DNA from: Bacteroidia bacterium
GTDB taxonomy: Bacteria > Bacteroidota > Bacteroidia > Flavobacteriales > Flavobacteriaceae
DNA: 64,000 nt
Direction: 5' to 3'
NCBI GenBank assembly: GCA_030427585.1
Contig: JAUIBW010000006.1
Span: 62,001 to 126,000 of the forward strand
Under the pieces are notes generated by a model, which ran no database searches, had not been told where the DNA came from, and saw nothing but the letters and a program-made list of their open reading frames with translations. This document shows, piece by piece, positions 41,606 to 51,205 of this stretch; the first letter of the stretch is position 1, and every line of letters starts with the position of its first letter. Made by a program: the position numbers and the translations under genes.

Positions 41606-42103
41606 TTAAAATTTTAGCTTAAGTGCTCTTTTTACAGTATTAAAATCAGAGAAATCTATTTTTGAATTTTTTGCAAAGGTTGAAGGTATAACTACAATCC
41701 TGAAGGACTGATTATCTGTAATATCAGCAGCCAATGCATTTAGATCATCGCTCTCTAAAAATATATCAATACTTGCAATATTTTGTACTTCATTAAAAAT
41801 GAAATTGAATTGAAATTGAGCAAATTCACCAGGGGCAAAGAAAAAAGTTCTTGGTAGGGGTTCCCATACATCAACCTGGGCTGTAGATTTTTCAGGATCT
41901 AATATATAAACCAACGCAACATCTGAGTCTAATACATTAACATTATCTGGTACTACAGCTTCTATTCGAAAGTTATTAGCTGTGTTAAATGTTCCTGTTA
42001 CTTCAAAAGTATTTGCTATGGTATCAAAATCTGTATCATCATCGCTAGAACAAGATGTTAATATAAATGTGGCTAGACATAGTAGTGCGAAAATTTTTCT
42101 CAT
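41606..42103 (-). CDS. Hypothetical lipoprotein
   Basis: Lipobox ATFILTSC followed by SSDDD. Confidence 0.6.
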   Translation of the reverse strand: MRKIFALLCLATFILTSCSSDDDTDFDTIANTFEVTGTFNTANNFRIEAVVPDNVNVLDSDVALVYILDPEKSTAQVDVWEPLPRTFFFAPGEFAQFQFNFIFNEVQNIASIDIFLESDDLNALAADITDNQSFRIVVIPSTFAKNSKIDFSDFNTVKRALKLKF

Positions 42104-42131
42104 GAATTCTAAATTTTATTTATTTATCGAT

Positions 42132-42527
42132 TTATTTTTTATTAAAGTCTATACTAACAGAATTTACACAATAACGTTGACCAGTAGTTGTTGGGCCATC
42201 ATTAAATACATGGCCTAAGTGGCTACCACAATTCGCACATAATATTTCTGTACGTATCATACCGTGTGATGTATCTTTTATATATTCTACGCTTCCTTCT
42301 ATTGATTCATCAAAACTTGGCCACCCACATCCCGAATCAAATTTAGAAACACTTTTAAATAAAGGTACATCACAAGCCATGCAGGTATATACTCCATCTT
42401 CAAAATGCATGTTGTATTCTCCGGTAAACGGTCTCTCGGTTCCTTTTTGTCTCAATACTCTATATTGTTCATCTGTTAGCCTCTCTTTCCATTCAGTTTC
42501 AGATTTTTGTATCGGATACTTACTCAT
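42132..42527 (-). CDS. msrB: Peptide-methionine (R)-S-oxide reductase MsrB, cytosolic form
   Basis: CMAC...CANC zinc motifs, [12 protein letters not shown], catalytic RYCVNS. Confidence 0.93.
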   Translation of the reverse strand: MSKYPIQKSETEWKERLTDEQYRVLRQKGTERPFTGEYNMHFEDGVYTCMACDVPLFKSVSKFDSGCGWPSFDESIEGSVEYIKDTSHGMIRTEILCANCGSHLGHVFNDGPTTTGQRYCVNSVSIDFNKK

Positions 42528-42531
42528 TTTT

Positions 42532-43014
42532 TTATTTATTAGGTTTAAATATTAGAGCATCACCATTAATGCAGTGCCTCATACCTGTAGTTTCTTTGGG
42601 GCCATCATTAAATACGTGGCCTAAATGCCCACCGCAAGTAGCACATAAGAGTTCGGATCGTGCATATCCCAATTTATGATCTATATCGGTATCGATACTT
42701 CCTTCTATTGCACGGTCAAAACTTGGCCAACCTGTCCCACTATCAAATTTATATTTACTTTCGTATAACGGAGTATTACATGCGGCACAATGAAATGTAC
42801 CATGTGCATACAATTTGTTTAAAGGACTAGAAAACGGTCTTTCTGTTCCGGCTTGCCTAAGAATATAGTATTGCTCGGATGTTAGCATCTTTTTCCATTC
42901 GGCATCCGTTTTAGAAACGGCATACACTTTATTCTCTTTTTTACCTTCTTTTTGCGCTGTACTTGTACAACTTATTGCCAGAATACTAATACATACTACA
43001 ATAAAACGTTTCAT
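42532..43014 (-). CDS. msrB: Peptide-methionine (R)-S-oxide reductase MsrB, exported lipoprotein form
   Basis: Lipobox ILAISC; CAAC...[16 protein letters not shown], catalytic RHCING. Confidence 0.92.
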   Translation of the reverse strand: MKRFIVVCISILAISCTSTAQKEGKKENKVYAVSKTDAEWKKMLTSEQYYILRQAGTERPFSSPLNKLYAHGTFHCAACNTPLYESKYKFDSGTGWPSFDRAIEGSIDTDIDHKLGYARSELLCATCGGHLGHVFNDGPKETTGMRHCINGDALIFKPNK

Positions 43015-43085
43015 AGTTTTTCTAATTTTAATTAAAGTTATACCTAATTAGTCGTATAAACTGGCTTAGAATAACTAATCAATAA

Positions 43086-43955
43086 CTATTCCAAAATAAA
43101 TTCTATGATTTTGGATATTACTTTTGGGTCTCCTAAAATTTTTCGGTGGCCTAATTGTTCAGTTAGGAGCAGTTGCCCATTTTCTAGATTATTAATGATT
43201 TCATGAGCTGCGCTATAATGTACATCAACATCATTTTTATCATGTACTACCAGAGTAGGTGTTTTAACTCCGGCAGCAGAGGTTGCTCCAGAGTAATTGT
43301 CAAGATCTTCTCCATACCTTTTATCAAAATATGTTTTTAATAAACGCCCCACTTTTTGGTTTAATTGTAAGTTTTTGGCAAAATTTTTAGTGATTGCAGT
43401 AATACTATTGGCAGTACCGATAATAACGAGGGATTTAATTTGTAGCCCAAACCGGGTAGTTCTTAATAGTGACATTCCGCCTAATGAATGCCCTATTGCA
43501 GCTTCAAATGGACCGTGAGTTTTTTCTAATTGGTGTATTGTTTCGATAAAAAAGGGAAGCATACTTCTTTTTCCCGGAGCATTACCGTGTGCTGGAGCAT
43601 CAAAACTTACAGTACTATATCCTTGTTCTAGTAATTGATCTGCAATTTTAGAAAGTTGTGTTCCACTTCCGGACCAACCGTGGACTAAAAGAATTTTTTT
43701 ATCAGAATTTCCGTAGTTATAGACGATAACCTCTCGGTTAATTTTTTTAATTCGAATTCTTTCCTTTTTGCTTTTTTCATACATTTCTTTCTCTCTGTCT
43801 GGCATTTTATAACCAAAAGGAGTTAAGAATATTCTGGCGGCAAATCTTGAAGCCAGAATAGGGGATATCCAATTCAATATTTTTGCGGTATGTACGATAG
43901 ATCTAGGAATTAAAAGTGCCTGTACAGGAATTTGGTCTTTGTCTGCTTTAGCCAT
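43086..43955 (-). CDS. Alpha/beta hydrolase
   Basis: LLVHGWSGSGTQ, AIGHSLGGMSLL nucleophile elbow. Confidence 0.88.
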   Translation of the reverse strand: MAKADKDQIPVQALLIPRSIVHTAKILNWISPILASRFAARIFLTPFGYKMPDREKEMYEKSKKERIRIKKINREVIVYNYGNSDKKILLVHGWSGSGTQLSKIADQLLEQGYSTVSFDAPAHGNAPGKRSMLPFFIETIHQLEKTHGPFEAAIGHSLGGMSLLRTTRFGLQIKSLVIIGTANSITAITKNFAKNLQLNQKVGRLLKTYFDKRYGEDLDNYSGATSAAGVKTPTLVVHDKNDVDVHYSAAHEIINNLENGQLLLTEQLGHRKILGDPKVISKIIEFILE

Positions 43956-44211
43956 TAAATAAAATAAGTATTTGAAAAGGATAAAATTAAAATAACAACT
44001 GTTATTGAAATATATAATTATGATAAATTAATAGTATACAAATAAACGTAAAGAAACAAAAAATGTCTAGTTTTTATACACATATTTGGACTTATATGAA
44101 TTCTTATAATATAGTAAAATAAAACGTAAATAGATCAAATATATTTTCTCAATTCTTTCATATAACCTTTAAAAGTGTTTAATTTTGTAGCTTATTTTTA
44201 ATAAGAGTTAC

Positions 44212-45732
44212 ATGCGATTACAACCCCAGAGGGTAAACAAAAAAGAACAAAAAGTACTTTACGATTATCAGAAACGGGATATAGATAAGATATTTAATCG
44301 TCTAAAAGAATTTCCCCAAAAATATAATCTGTTGTATCAGCTTCCTACAGGAGGAGGAAAGACAGTTATTTTTTCTGAAATTGTTAGAAGATATATAGCA
44401 TCTACTCGAAAAAAAGTAGTTGTTCTTACACATCGAATTGAACTCTGTGGCCAAACCTCAAAAATGCTAAGCGAGTTTGGGGTAAAGAATAAAATTATAA
44501 ATAGCTCTGTTAAGGAACTCGATGATCAAAACGAATATATGTGTTTTGTTGCAATGGTAGAAACCCTTAATAATAGGCTTAATGATGATCATTTAGAACT
44601 GCACAATGTAGGATTGGTTATTATCGATGAAGCTCACTATAATTCGTTTAGAAAACTGTTTAAATTTTTTGGCAATTGCTTTATCCTTGGGGTTACTGCT
44701 ACACCTCTTAGTTCTAATATGAAACTCCCAATGAAAGACAATTATAATGAATTGATTGTAGGTGATACAATTAGCTCATTAATTAATAGCGGGTTTTTAG
44801 CTAAACCTATAATTTATACTTATGATGTTGGATTAGGGGCGTTGAAAATAGGAATGAATGGGGACTATACCGTAAAATCTTCGGAAGATCTATATACTAA
44901 TATGCTAATGCAGGATAAGTTATTGCATGCTTATGAAGAAAGATCGAAAGGTAAAAAAACATTGATTTTTAATAATGGAATCAATACTTCTATTTATGTT
45001 TATGAAACTTTTAAAAAAGCAGGGTATCCTATTCGTCACCTTGATAACACGAATAGTAAACAGGAAAGAGAAGATATTTTGGCATGGTTTAAAAATACAG
45101 ATGATGCAATACTTACTTCTGTGAGTATTCTTACTACAGGATTCGATGAACCCACAGTAGAAAGTATTATTCTTAACAGAGCGACAAAATCACTTACATT
45201 ATATTTTCAGATGATTGGTAGAGGGTCTCGTATATTACCTACTAAACCAAAATTTTCAATAATCGATTTAGGAAATAATACTGCAAGATTTGGGTTATGG
45301 AATTCTGATATCGACTGGCAATCTATTTTTAGGTCGCCAGATTTCTATTATGATAATCTGGTAGAGGATGAGGAGATAGAACGTAATTTTAAGTATATAT
45401 TACCAGAGGAGTTAAGAAAAGAGTTTTTAAACTCTGAAGATATTGAGTTTGATATCGAAGCCGAATATGCAAAAACAAAACGTTATGGATATAGAAGCTT
45501 AACGGTTCTCGAAAAATCTATAGAACAACATGCTGTAATGTGTGTGCAAAATAGTGAAGATGTTTTTGATGCACGTACCCTAAGTAAACTTTTGGATCAG
45601 GACATAGAGTATCGTGTACGTAGATATTCTTATTGTATTAGTAAAAGCACTAAAAATTACAGGGATTGGTTAGAAGAAGATTATAAACGAAAATTGAGAT
45701 CTAAAATCAATCAACTATTCATGGATGAATAG
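44212..45732 (+). CDS. DEAD/DEAH box helicase (RadD/SSL2-like)
   Basis: QLPTGGGKTVIFSE, IIDEAHYNSF, VTATP, QMIGRGSRILPTKPKFSIIDLG. Confidence 0.88.
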   Translation: MRLQPQRVNKKEQKVLYDYQKRDIDKIFNRLKEFPQKYNLLYQLPTGGGKTVIFSEIVRRYIASTRKKVVVLTHRIELCGQTSKMLSEFGVKNKIINSSVKELDDQNEYMCFVAMVETLNNRLNDDHLELHNVGLVIIDEAHYNSFRKLFKFFGNCFILGVTATPLSSNMKLPMKDNYNELIVGDTISSLINSGFLAKPIIYTYDVGLGALKIGMNGDYTVKSSEDLYTNMLMQDKLLHAYEERSKGKKTLIFNNGINTSIYVYETFKKAGYPIRHLDNTNSKQEREDILAWFKNTDDAILTSVSILTTGFDEPTVESIILNRATKSLTLYFQMIGRGSRILPTKPKFSIIDLGNNTARFGLWNSDIDWQSIFRSPDFYYDNLVEDEEIERNFKYILPEELRKEFLNSEDIEFDIEAEYAKTKRYGYRSLTVLEKSIEQHAVMCVQNSEDVFDARTLSKLLDQDIEYRVRRYSYCISKSTKNYRDWLEEDYKRKLRSKINQLFMDE

Positions 45733-45738
45733 CAGTGT

Positions 45739-45788
45739 AATCTACCACTAAAGAATTATATCTTGAATATATTCTTTAGTGGTAGATT
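45739..45788. terminator. Hairpin terminator between convergent genes
   Basis: AATCTACCACTAAAGAAT...ATTCTTTAGTGGTAGATT. Confidence 0.75.
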
Positions 45789-45801
45789 ATCATCTTATAT
45801 A

Positions 45802-46506
45802 TTATACTATATATTCTTTTTGTAGGGCTGTTTCAACTGCACTTTCTGCATGAATTTTTGTGGTATCAAATACAGGAATATCAACATCATCTTGTTTGAT
45901 CAATAAAGGTATTTCTGTACATCCCAGAATTACACCTTCTGCTCCTTCACACTCTAATGTTTTTATAATTCGTTTAAATTCTTCTCTAGAATTATTTTTA
46001 ATATTTCCGAGTACCAGTTCGTTATAAATTATCTGGTGAATAAGCTCTCGATCATTTTGATTAGGAAGTAGTATTTCAATACCATACTCTTTTAAGGTAT
46101 TTCTATAAAAATCTCTCTCCATTGTAAATTTTGTACCGAGGAGTGCTAGTTTTTTTAATCCTTTAGACTTAATATTTTTACCTGTAGCACTTGCTATATG
46201 TAGAAAAGGGACCGAAGCATTCTTAATGATTTCCTCACTACATAAATGCATTGTATTTGTACATAGAATTATCAGATCTGCTCCTGCGCTTTCTAATTGT
46301 TTTGCAGATTTAACCATTAATGTATTTAATTCATCCCAATCATCACCACGTTGTAAACTTTCGATTTCAGCAAAGTCGACAGAAGCCAAAATGCATTTGG
46401 CAGAATGAAAACCTCCCAGAAGTTCTTTTGTATGTTTATTAATCAATTCATAATAGAGAGCCGATGATTCCCAGCTCATTCCTCCAATTAACCCTATAGT
46501 TTTCAT
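45802..46506 (-). CDS. Aspartate/glutamate racemase family protein
   Basis: IGLIGGMSWESSALYYELIN; ILCTNTMH; ILGCTEIPLL; both catalytic Cys present. Confidence 0.9.
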   Translation of the reverse strand: MKTIGLIGGMSWESSALYYELINKHTKELLGGFHSAKCILASVDFAEIESLQRGDDWDELNTLMVKSAKQLESAGADLIILCTNTMHLCSEEIIKNASVPFLHIASATGKNIKSKGLKKLALLGTKFTMERDFYRNTLKEYGIEILLPNQNDRELIHQIIYNELVLGNIKNNSREEFKRIIKTLECEGAEGVILGCTEIPLLIKQDDVDIPVFDTTKIHAESAVETALQKEYIV

Positions 46507-46576
46507 GAGTTTTAATTTTAAAGGTTAGTACTTGTTTTTAAAGTATTTGATATTATTACAGTAGCAATTTCTATAA

Positions 46577-47362
46577 TCATATTTCTATTTCTCCGACTAG
46601 GTATGGAACCGAATGTCCGCTAAGAAAAACGCGATTTCCTTCTAATTTACAATCTAATTCTCCTCTACGAGCAGACAATTGCTGAGCTTTAAGATCATTT
46701 TTTCCTAGTTTTTTAGCCCAAAATGGAACCAAAGAAGCATGAGCAGAGCCTGTAACCGGGTCTTCTGGTTGAATAATACCATTTGCATCAAATACACGAG
46801 AAACAAAGTCTGCGTGTTTTCCCTCGGCAGTGATTACAATACATAAATAGGGTAGGTCCTTAAGTAAATCGAGTTTAGGATTTTCATTTAGTACTTCTTC
46901 TTCAGACGAAAGCCTGATTACCAAATCACGAGCAGCAAAAGTAGCAATAGGTTTTGCTTTCAAAGCTTGGTGAATTTCAGATGGAATTTCAATAGGTTCT
47001 GGTGGTCTCGAAGGAAAATCCAATGTGATTGCTCCATTATCCTCTTTTTTAGCTTTTAGAATTCCGCTTTTTGAAGAAAATGTAACTTCATTAATAGAAG
47101 TATCAAGATAGTTGAAAATTACATATGCCGATGCAAGTGTTGCATGACCGCATAAGTCAATTTCGGCATGAGGCATAAACCATCTTATTTCGTAGATGGT
47201 ATCTTTTTTTACAAAAAAACCGGTTTCTGCCAAATTATTTTCTACTGCTATATTCTGTAGAGTTTGATCTTCTAACCAATGTGGCAAATGGCATATTGCC
47301 GCAGGGTTGCCCCCAAATAGTGTTTTGGTAAAAGCATCGATCTGATACATTGAAATTTTCAT
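46577..47362 (-). CDS. PhzF family isomerase
   Basis: YQIDAFTKTLFGGNPAAIC; DLCGHATLASAYV; EDPVTGSAHASL. Confidence 0.93.
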   Translation of the reverse strand: MKISMYQIDAFTKTLFGGNPAAICHLPHWLEDQTLQNIAVENNLAETGFFVKKDTIYEIRWFMPHAEIDLCGHATLASAYVIFNYLDTSINEVTFSSKSGILKAKKEDNGAITLDFPSRPPEPIEIPSEIHQALKAKPIATFAARDLVIRLSSEEEVLNENPKLDLLKDLPYLCIVITAEGKHADFVSRVFDANGIIQPEDPVTGSAHASLVPFWAKKLGKNDLKAQQLSARRGELDCKLEGNRVFLSGHSVPYLVGEIEI

Positions 47363-47381
47363 AATTTGATGTGTTTCGTTA

Positions 47382-47981
47382 TTAATATATTTTACAAATA
47401 GTACCTGTGTTGTTATTATTGAATAGTTGTTTGTAGCTATCTACTACTTCTGTAATATTAACAGGGTAGTATCCAGCAAATTTTTGGTCTTCAGGAAAAT
47501 CTCCTGCAATAGCACCAGGAGCTACAATATTTAGCCGAATTCCTCGATCTAGTTCTTTTGATGCAGCATGAACAAAGCTATGCAAAGCACCATTTACCAG
47601 TGATAATCCGACAGCATTGGGTTCATAATGCTCTGCCAAAATACCAGTTGTTAAGGTTATTGAGGCATTGTCATTTATATAATCTTTTGCGACATGTACA
47701 AGGTTTACTTGCCCCATTAGTTTACTATGTATCCCTATATAATAATCATCTTCTGTTAATTCTGATAATGGTTTCCAGGAAGCTGTGCCTGCTGCATTAA
47801 TTACTGCATCTATTTTAGGTAGTTTTTCAAATAACACTTCTATAGATTTTTTATCTGTAATATCTACAGGATAGGATTTACTATTTCGATGAGCACCAAA
47901 TACATCATTGTATTCATTCTTAAGAGTGCCATAAATTGCACTGCCTATTGTACCGGTAGCACCAATAACTAAGATTTTCAT
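47382..47981 (-). CDS. Short-chain dehydrogenase/reductase
   Basis: KILVIGATGTIGSAIY; VINAAGTASWKPL. Confidence 0.88.
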   Translation of the reverse strand: MKILVIGATGTIGSAIYGTLKNEYNDVFGAHRNSKSYPVDITDKKSIEVLFEKLPKIDAVINAAGTASWKPLSELTEDDYYIGIHSKLMGQVNLVHVAKDYINDNASITLTTGILAEHYEPNAVGLSLVNGALHSFVHAASKELDRGIRLNIVAPGAIAGDFPEDQKFAGYYPVNITEVVDSYKQLFNNNNTGTICKIY

Positions 47982-47993
47982 ACATTTTTCTTT

Positions 47994-48359
47994 TTAGATA
48001 GTTTCTAATTTATCTTGCGTTAGACTTCCTGGAGCATTCCCTGTATTGATTGTAGTGTTGGGTTCGAAGAGCATTACAGAAACTTCTTGTTCTGCTACTG
48101 GCCTATGCTCTGTTCCTTTTGGAATAATCAAAAACTCATTGGCTTTTAAGTGTATGGTTCGATCACGAAACTCCATTTTAAATTCACCATTTACAACATA
48201 AAACATTTCATCTTCGTTATCATGTTTATGCCATACAAATTCACCTTTGAACTTAACTAATTTTACATGTTGTCCATTAAGTTCTCCTACGATTCGTGGA
48301 TTCCAATGATCAGAAAAGAGGGAGAGCTTGTCGTTGATGTTTACTTTTTCTATATCCAT
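47994..48359 (-). CDS. Cupin domain-containing protein
   Basis: EFVWHKHDNEDEMFYVVNGEFKMEF...IIPKGTEHRPVA. Confidence 0.9.
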   Translation of the reverse strand: MDIEKVNINDKLSLFSDHWNPRIVGELNGQHVKLVKFKGEFVWHKHDNEDEMFYVVNGEFKMEFRDRTIHLKANEFLIIPKGTEHRPVAEQEVSVMLFEPNTTINTGNAPGSLTQDKLETI

Positions 48360-48414
48360 TTTGATATTATTATAACTATATATTTAGTTTTATAGATATG
48401 TTTTTTAAAATTTT

Positions 48415-48726
48415 TTATAACTCTTCGTTTATGGTTTCTAAAAATTCTTTAATTACCGATTCGTTCCTTTTAAAATAGGTCCATTTCCCATGTCTTGTGG
48501 TAATTAACAAACCAGCCTTATGCATACCGGTTAGATAATGTGATATAGTAGGTTGTGATAAACCTGATTTATCTTTGATATGTTGTCCACATACACCATC
48601 GTTAAAATGCCCAAGCTCTTCGTGTGGAGGGAAATTAGCTTCAGGATCTTTTAGCCATTTTAGTATATCTAAACGTGTAGCATTAGATAAAGCTTTATTT
48701 ATTTCAAGTATTCTCGCATTGTTCAT
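48415..48726 (-). CDS. ArsR family winged-helix transcriptional regulator
   Basis: NKALSNATRLDILKWLKDP...LSQPTISHYLTGMHKAGLLITTRHGKWTYFKRN. Confidence 0.9.
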   Translation of the reverse strand: MNNARILEINKALSNATRLDILKWLKDPEANFPPHEELGHFNDGVCGQHIKDKSGLSQPTISHYLTGMHKAGLLITTRHGKWTYFKRNESVIKEFLETINEEL

Positions 48727-48730
48727 ATTA

Positions 48731-48738
48731 CAAATATA
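48731..48738 (-). promoter_or_regulatory. TAnnTTTG -7 element (TATATTTG) directly upstream of the ArsR start codon
   Basis: Exact consensus ending 5 nt before the ATG. Confidence 0.5.
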
Positions 48739-48960
48739 TATATTTAATTTTATAAATATGATAAAAATCTTTTCATGATGCTTACTTTATGCTAAATAGC
48801 TATTATTTTTCAATTTAACATGTTGATAATTAATCTTTTGTGAAATAATTTAATTTTACCGTGTAACAAAAATAGGGAATGCTCGTCTAGTAAGTGTAGG
48901 CAGTAAAGAAATGATTAATTTCTTGAAGATAAGCAAATTAGTTTTAACGATACCTATAGG

Positions 48961-48996
48961 GCGCGTATCTTGATACATCTTGAGATGAGTGCTTTT
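48961..48996 (+). other. Structured hairpin, copy 1 of tandem pair
   Basis: GCGCGTATCT-TGATACATCTTG-AGATGAGTGC followed by TTTT. Confidence 0.7.
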
Positions 48997-49080
48997 AAAA
49001 AAGGTTTATTTGCTTAAACCAATCATAGAATTGAGGTTCTATACTGTAAGGAATTCTTGATTCAAACAATATAAATAAGA

Positions 49081-49119
49081 GCGTTTATCCTGATACATCT
49101 TGGGATAAGTGCTTTTTTT
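49081..49119 (+). other. Structured hairpin, copy 2 of tandem pair
   Basis: GCGTTTATCC-TGATACATCTTG-GGATAAGTGC followed by TTTTTTT; identical loop to copy 1, 120 nt away. Confidence 0.75.
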
Positions 49120-49242
49120 ATGGTTATTCTAATAATTAAACAGTACTTTTTTTGAGTTTTTCCTGTATCCAGATACCGTGTAATTATATTAATTTTACTG
49201 AGATTAGTATGAAATCTCAATTAACCATAAATATTTACACAA

Positions 49243-49434
49243 ATGAAAATCATCTTAGACTTGGATGGCGTAAAAACTCTTAGTAAAGAAGAGCAAAGCA
49301 AAATCTCTGGGGCAGGACGTTATGCCTGCACACAAAGAGGTAGAATGTGTTGTGAACTAGCTCCCGGGGGTCCGTTCTGTGATGCGGGTATCTGTACGGG
49401 TATTGGTGGATCTGGAGGTTGTCTTTGGTATTGA
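49243..49434 (+). CDS. Cys-rich GG/GA-leader peptide (bacteriocin/RiPP-precursor-like)
   Basis: MKIILDLDGVKTLSKEEQSKISGA | GRYACTQRGRMCCELAPGGPFCDAGICTGIGGSGGCLWY: LSKEEQSKISG-type leader and 6-Cys core; own terminator. Confidence 0.7.
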   Translation: MKIILDLDGVKTLSKEEQSKISGAGRYACTQRGRMCCELAPGGPFCDAGICTGIGGSGGCLWY

Positions 49435-49456
49435 TTATTACTCGAAAAACAAGTTC

Positions 49457-49491
49457 AAAAACGAGACTGAAATGCAACAGTCTCGTTTTTT
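49457..49491 (+). terminator. Intrinsic terminator of the Cys-rich peptide gene
   Basis: AAAACGAGACTG-aaatgcaa-CAGTCTCGTTTTTT. Confidence 0.9.
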
Positions 49492-49531
49492 GTTTAATCG
49501 CAATTGGTTATTCTAAACTTGATAATAATAA

Positions 49532-51088
49532 TTAGTTTACTCCTCCTTTTCTGTTAGGACTTCTTAATTCTGGCCAGATATGTTGTTTTTTGGTACGTTT
49601 ATTTATTGGTAATACACTTTTTTCTCTAGAAGTTTTTTTAGGATCTTCACTAGCCTTGTATGCCAGAATTGCAGTTAGAATTACATTATTTAGTACATCA
49701 TCAAATATAATTTTATCGTATGTATCACGATTTGTGTGCCAAGTATAATTCCAGTACGACCAATTAAGTGAACTTAATGAAAACGCGGGAGCTCCGGCTG
49801 ATACGAAAGAAGCATAATCAGAACCGCCCCCGCCAGGAATCCCCGGGAACGTAGTTTCTATATGCTTCGTAATGTTTTCGGGAACAGCTTCTAACCATCT
49901 TCCTACATAATCATAAGAATGCAAGAATCCCTGTCCAGACAAGCGAACCACACGGCCTGTACCGTTATCCTGATTAAATAAGGCTTGTACACCCGCTACA
50001 ATTTTTGGATGATCTTCTACAAAAGCTCTGGATCCATTTAAACCTTGTTCTTCACTTCCCCATAGTCCAATAAGTATGGTTCGTTTGGGATTAGGATATA
50101 TTTTTTTAAGAATACGTGCAGCTTCCATCATAGTTATGGTTCCGGTCCCATTATCTGTTGCTCCAGTACCGCCATCCCACGAATCAAAATGGGCAGAAAG
50201 AATAATATATTCATCAGGTTTTTCGGTTCCCTTTATTTCTGCAATTGTATTAAATGTAGACATCATTCCTAATTCTTTAGATTCTGAAACTACTTTTATT
50301 TTTGGATTAGAACCATGCTGCACAAGACGATATAACATGCCATAATCCTCTAATGACAGATCTACTGTTGGTATTTTTTTTGTTTGAGCACTAAATATTT
50401 TGTTCACTCCAAATCCTTTAGACCAATTACTTTGTACTATTCCTACAGCGCCAGCTTGTTCTAAAGCAGGAGTGAGAGTTCGACGATTATATCCAGTTTT
50501 TTTTATGTTTTCTCGCCATGCTTTTGTTTGCTGACTTCTTTGTTCTTTCATTTTTTTGAAGGACTCTTCTGTAGCAAATTCTTCCCAATTATAATCAGGT
50601 CTCCCTGTAGGTTGATTCATAGATGTCATTACAATTTTGCCTTTTACATTTGGTAACCATTTTTGAAAAGCAATTGAATCTTTTACTTCTGGGATAACAA
50701 TTAACTCGGCTACAATACCAGCACTATCGGTACCAGGACTCCAAGCTAGTTGAGTCCCTTCAAGAGATTTTACCCAAGGGGATACCATATCAATGTGAGT
50801 AATTCCCCGTTCCCATCCACGCCATTCTCCCCATTTTTCATTTCTGGCCTCAATTCCCCAGATTTTATATTTAGCAACAGCCCAATCATGAGCTTGTTGC
50901 ATTTGTGGGGTACCAACTAATCTAGGTCCAATACCATCCATAAGTTCATGTGCCAGTTCTTTTAATTGAGAGTTTTCTGTGGCTTCTTTAATAATTTTTT
51001 CAATTAATGGATCTTTATCCTGTGCCGATGTGACAAAACAACAAAAATACATTACTATAATTACGATAAGTGTGAGTATGCGTTTCAT
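49532..51088 (-). CDS. Secreted M28 family aminopeptidase
   Basis: ILSAHFDSWDGGTGATDNGTG, GLWGSEEQGLNGSRAF, FNQDNGTG, WHTNRDTYDK: full M28 metal and catalytic set. Confidence 0.9.
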   Translation of the reverse strand: MKRILTLIVIIVMYFCCFVTSAQDKDPLIEKIIKEATENSQLKELAHELMDGIGPRLVGTPQMQQAHDWAVAKYKIWGIEARNEKWGEWRGWERGITHIDMVSPWVKSLEGTQLAWSPGTDSAGIVAELIVIPEVKDSIAFQKWLPNVKGKIVMTSMNQPTGRPDYNWEEFATEESFKKMKEQRSQQTKAWRENIKKTGYNRRTLTPALEQAGAVGIVQSNWSKGFGVNKIFSAQTKKIPTVDLSLEDYGMLYRLVQHGSNPKIKVVSESKELGMMSTFNTIAEIKGTEKPDEYIILSAHFDSWDGGTGATDNGTGTITMMEAARILKKIYPNPKRTILIGLWGSEEQGLNGSRAFVEDHPKIVAGVQALFNQDNGTGRVVRLSGQGFLHSYDYVGRWLEAVPENITKHIETTFPGIPGGGGSDYASFVSAGAPAFSLSSLNWSYWNYTWHTNRDTYDKIIFDDVLNNVILTAILAYKASEDPKKTSREKSVLPINKRTKKQHIWPELRSPNRKGGVN

Positions 51089-51205
51089 GTAGATTGATTT
51101 TTTATTTCTACAATTTAAACATATCAATATTTTCATGGTTTTTATTTAACAAAACCTTAATTCATTTGATATAATTATTTTAGGAAAACAAAATAATCAC
51201 TATTC

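Noticed and set aside
44212-45732. Stand-alone DEAD/DEAH helicase as part of a defence system
   Set aside because: No nuclease, methylase, Argonaute or other defence partners next to it; looks like a RadD-type housekeeping helicase.
48911-48973. 20-codon ORF MINFLKISKLVLTIPIGRVS ending in the loop of hairpin 1
   Set aside because: No equivalent ORF before hairpin 2; too short to support as a leader or coding gene.
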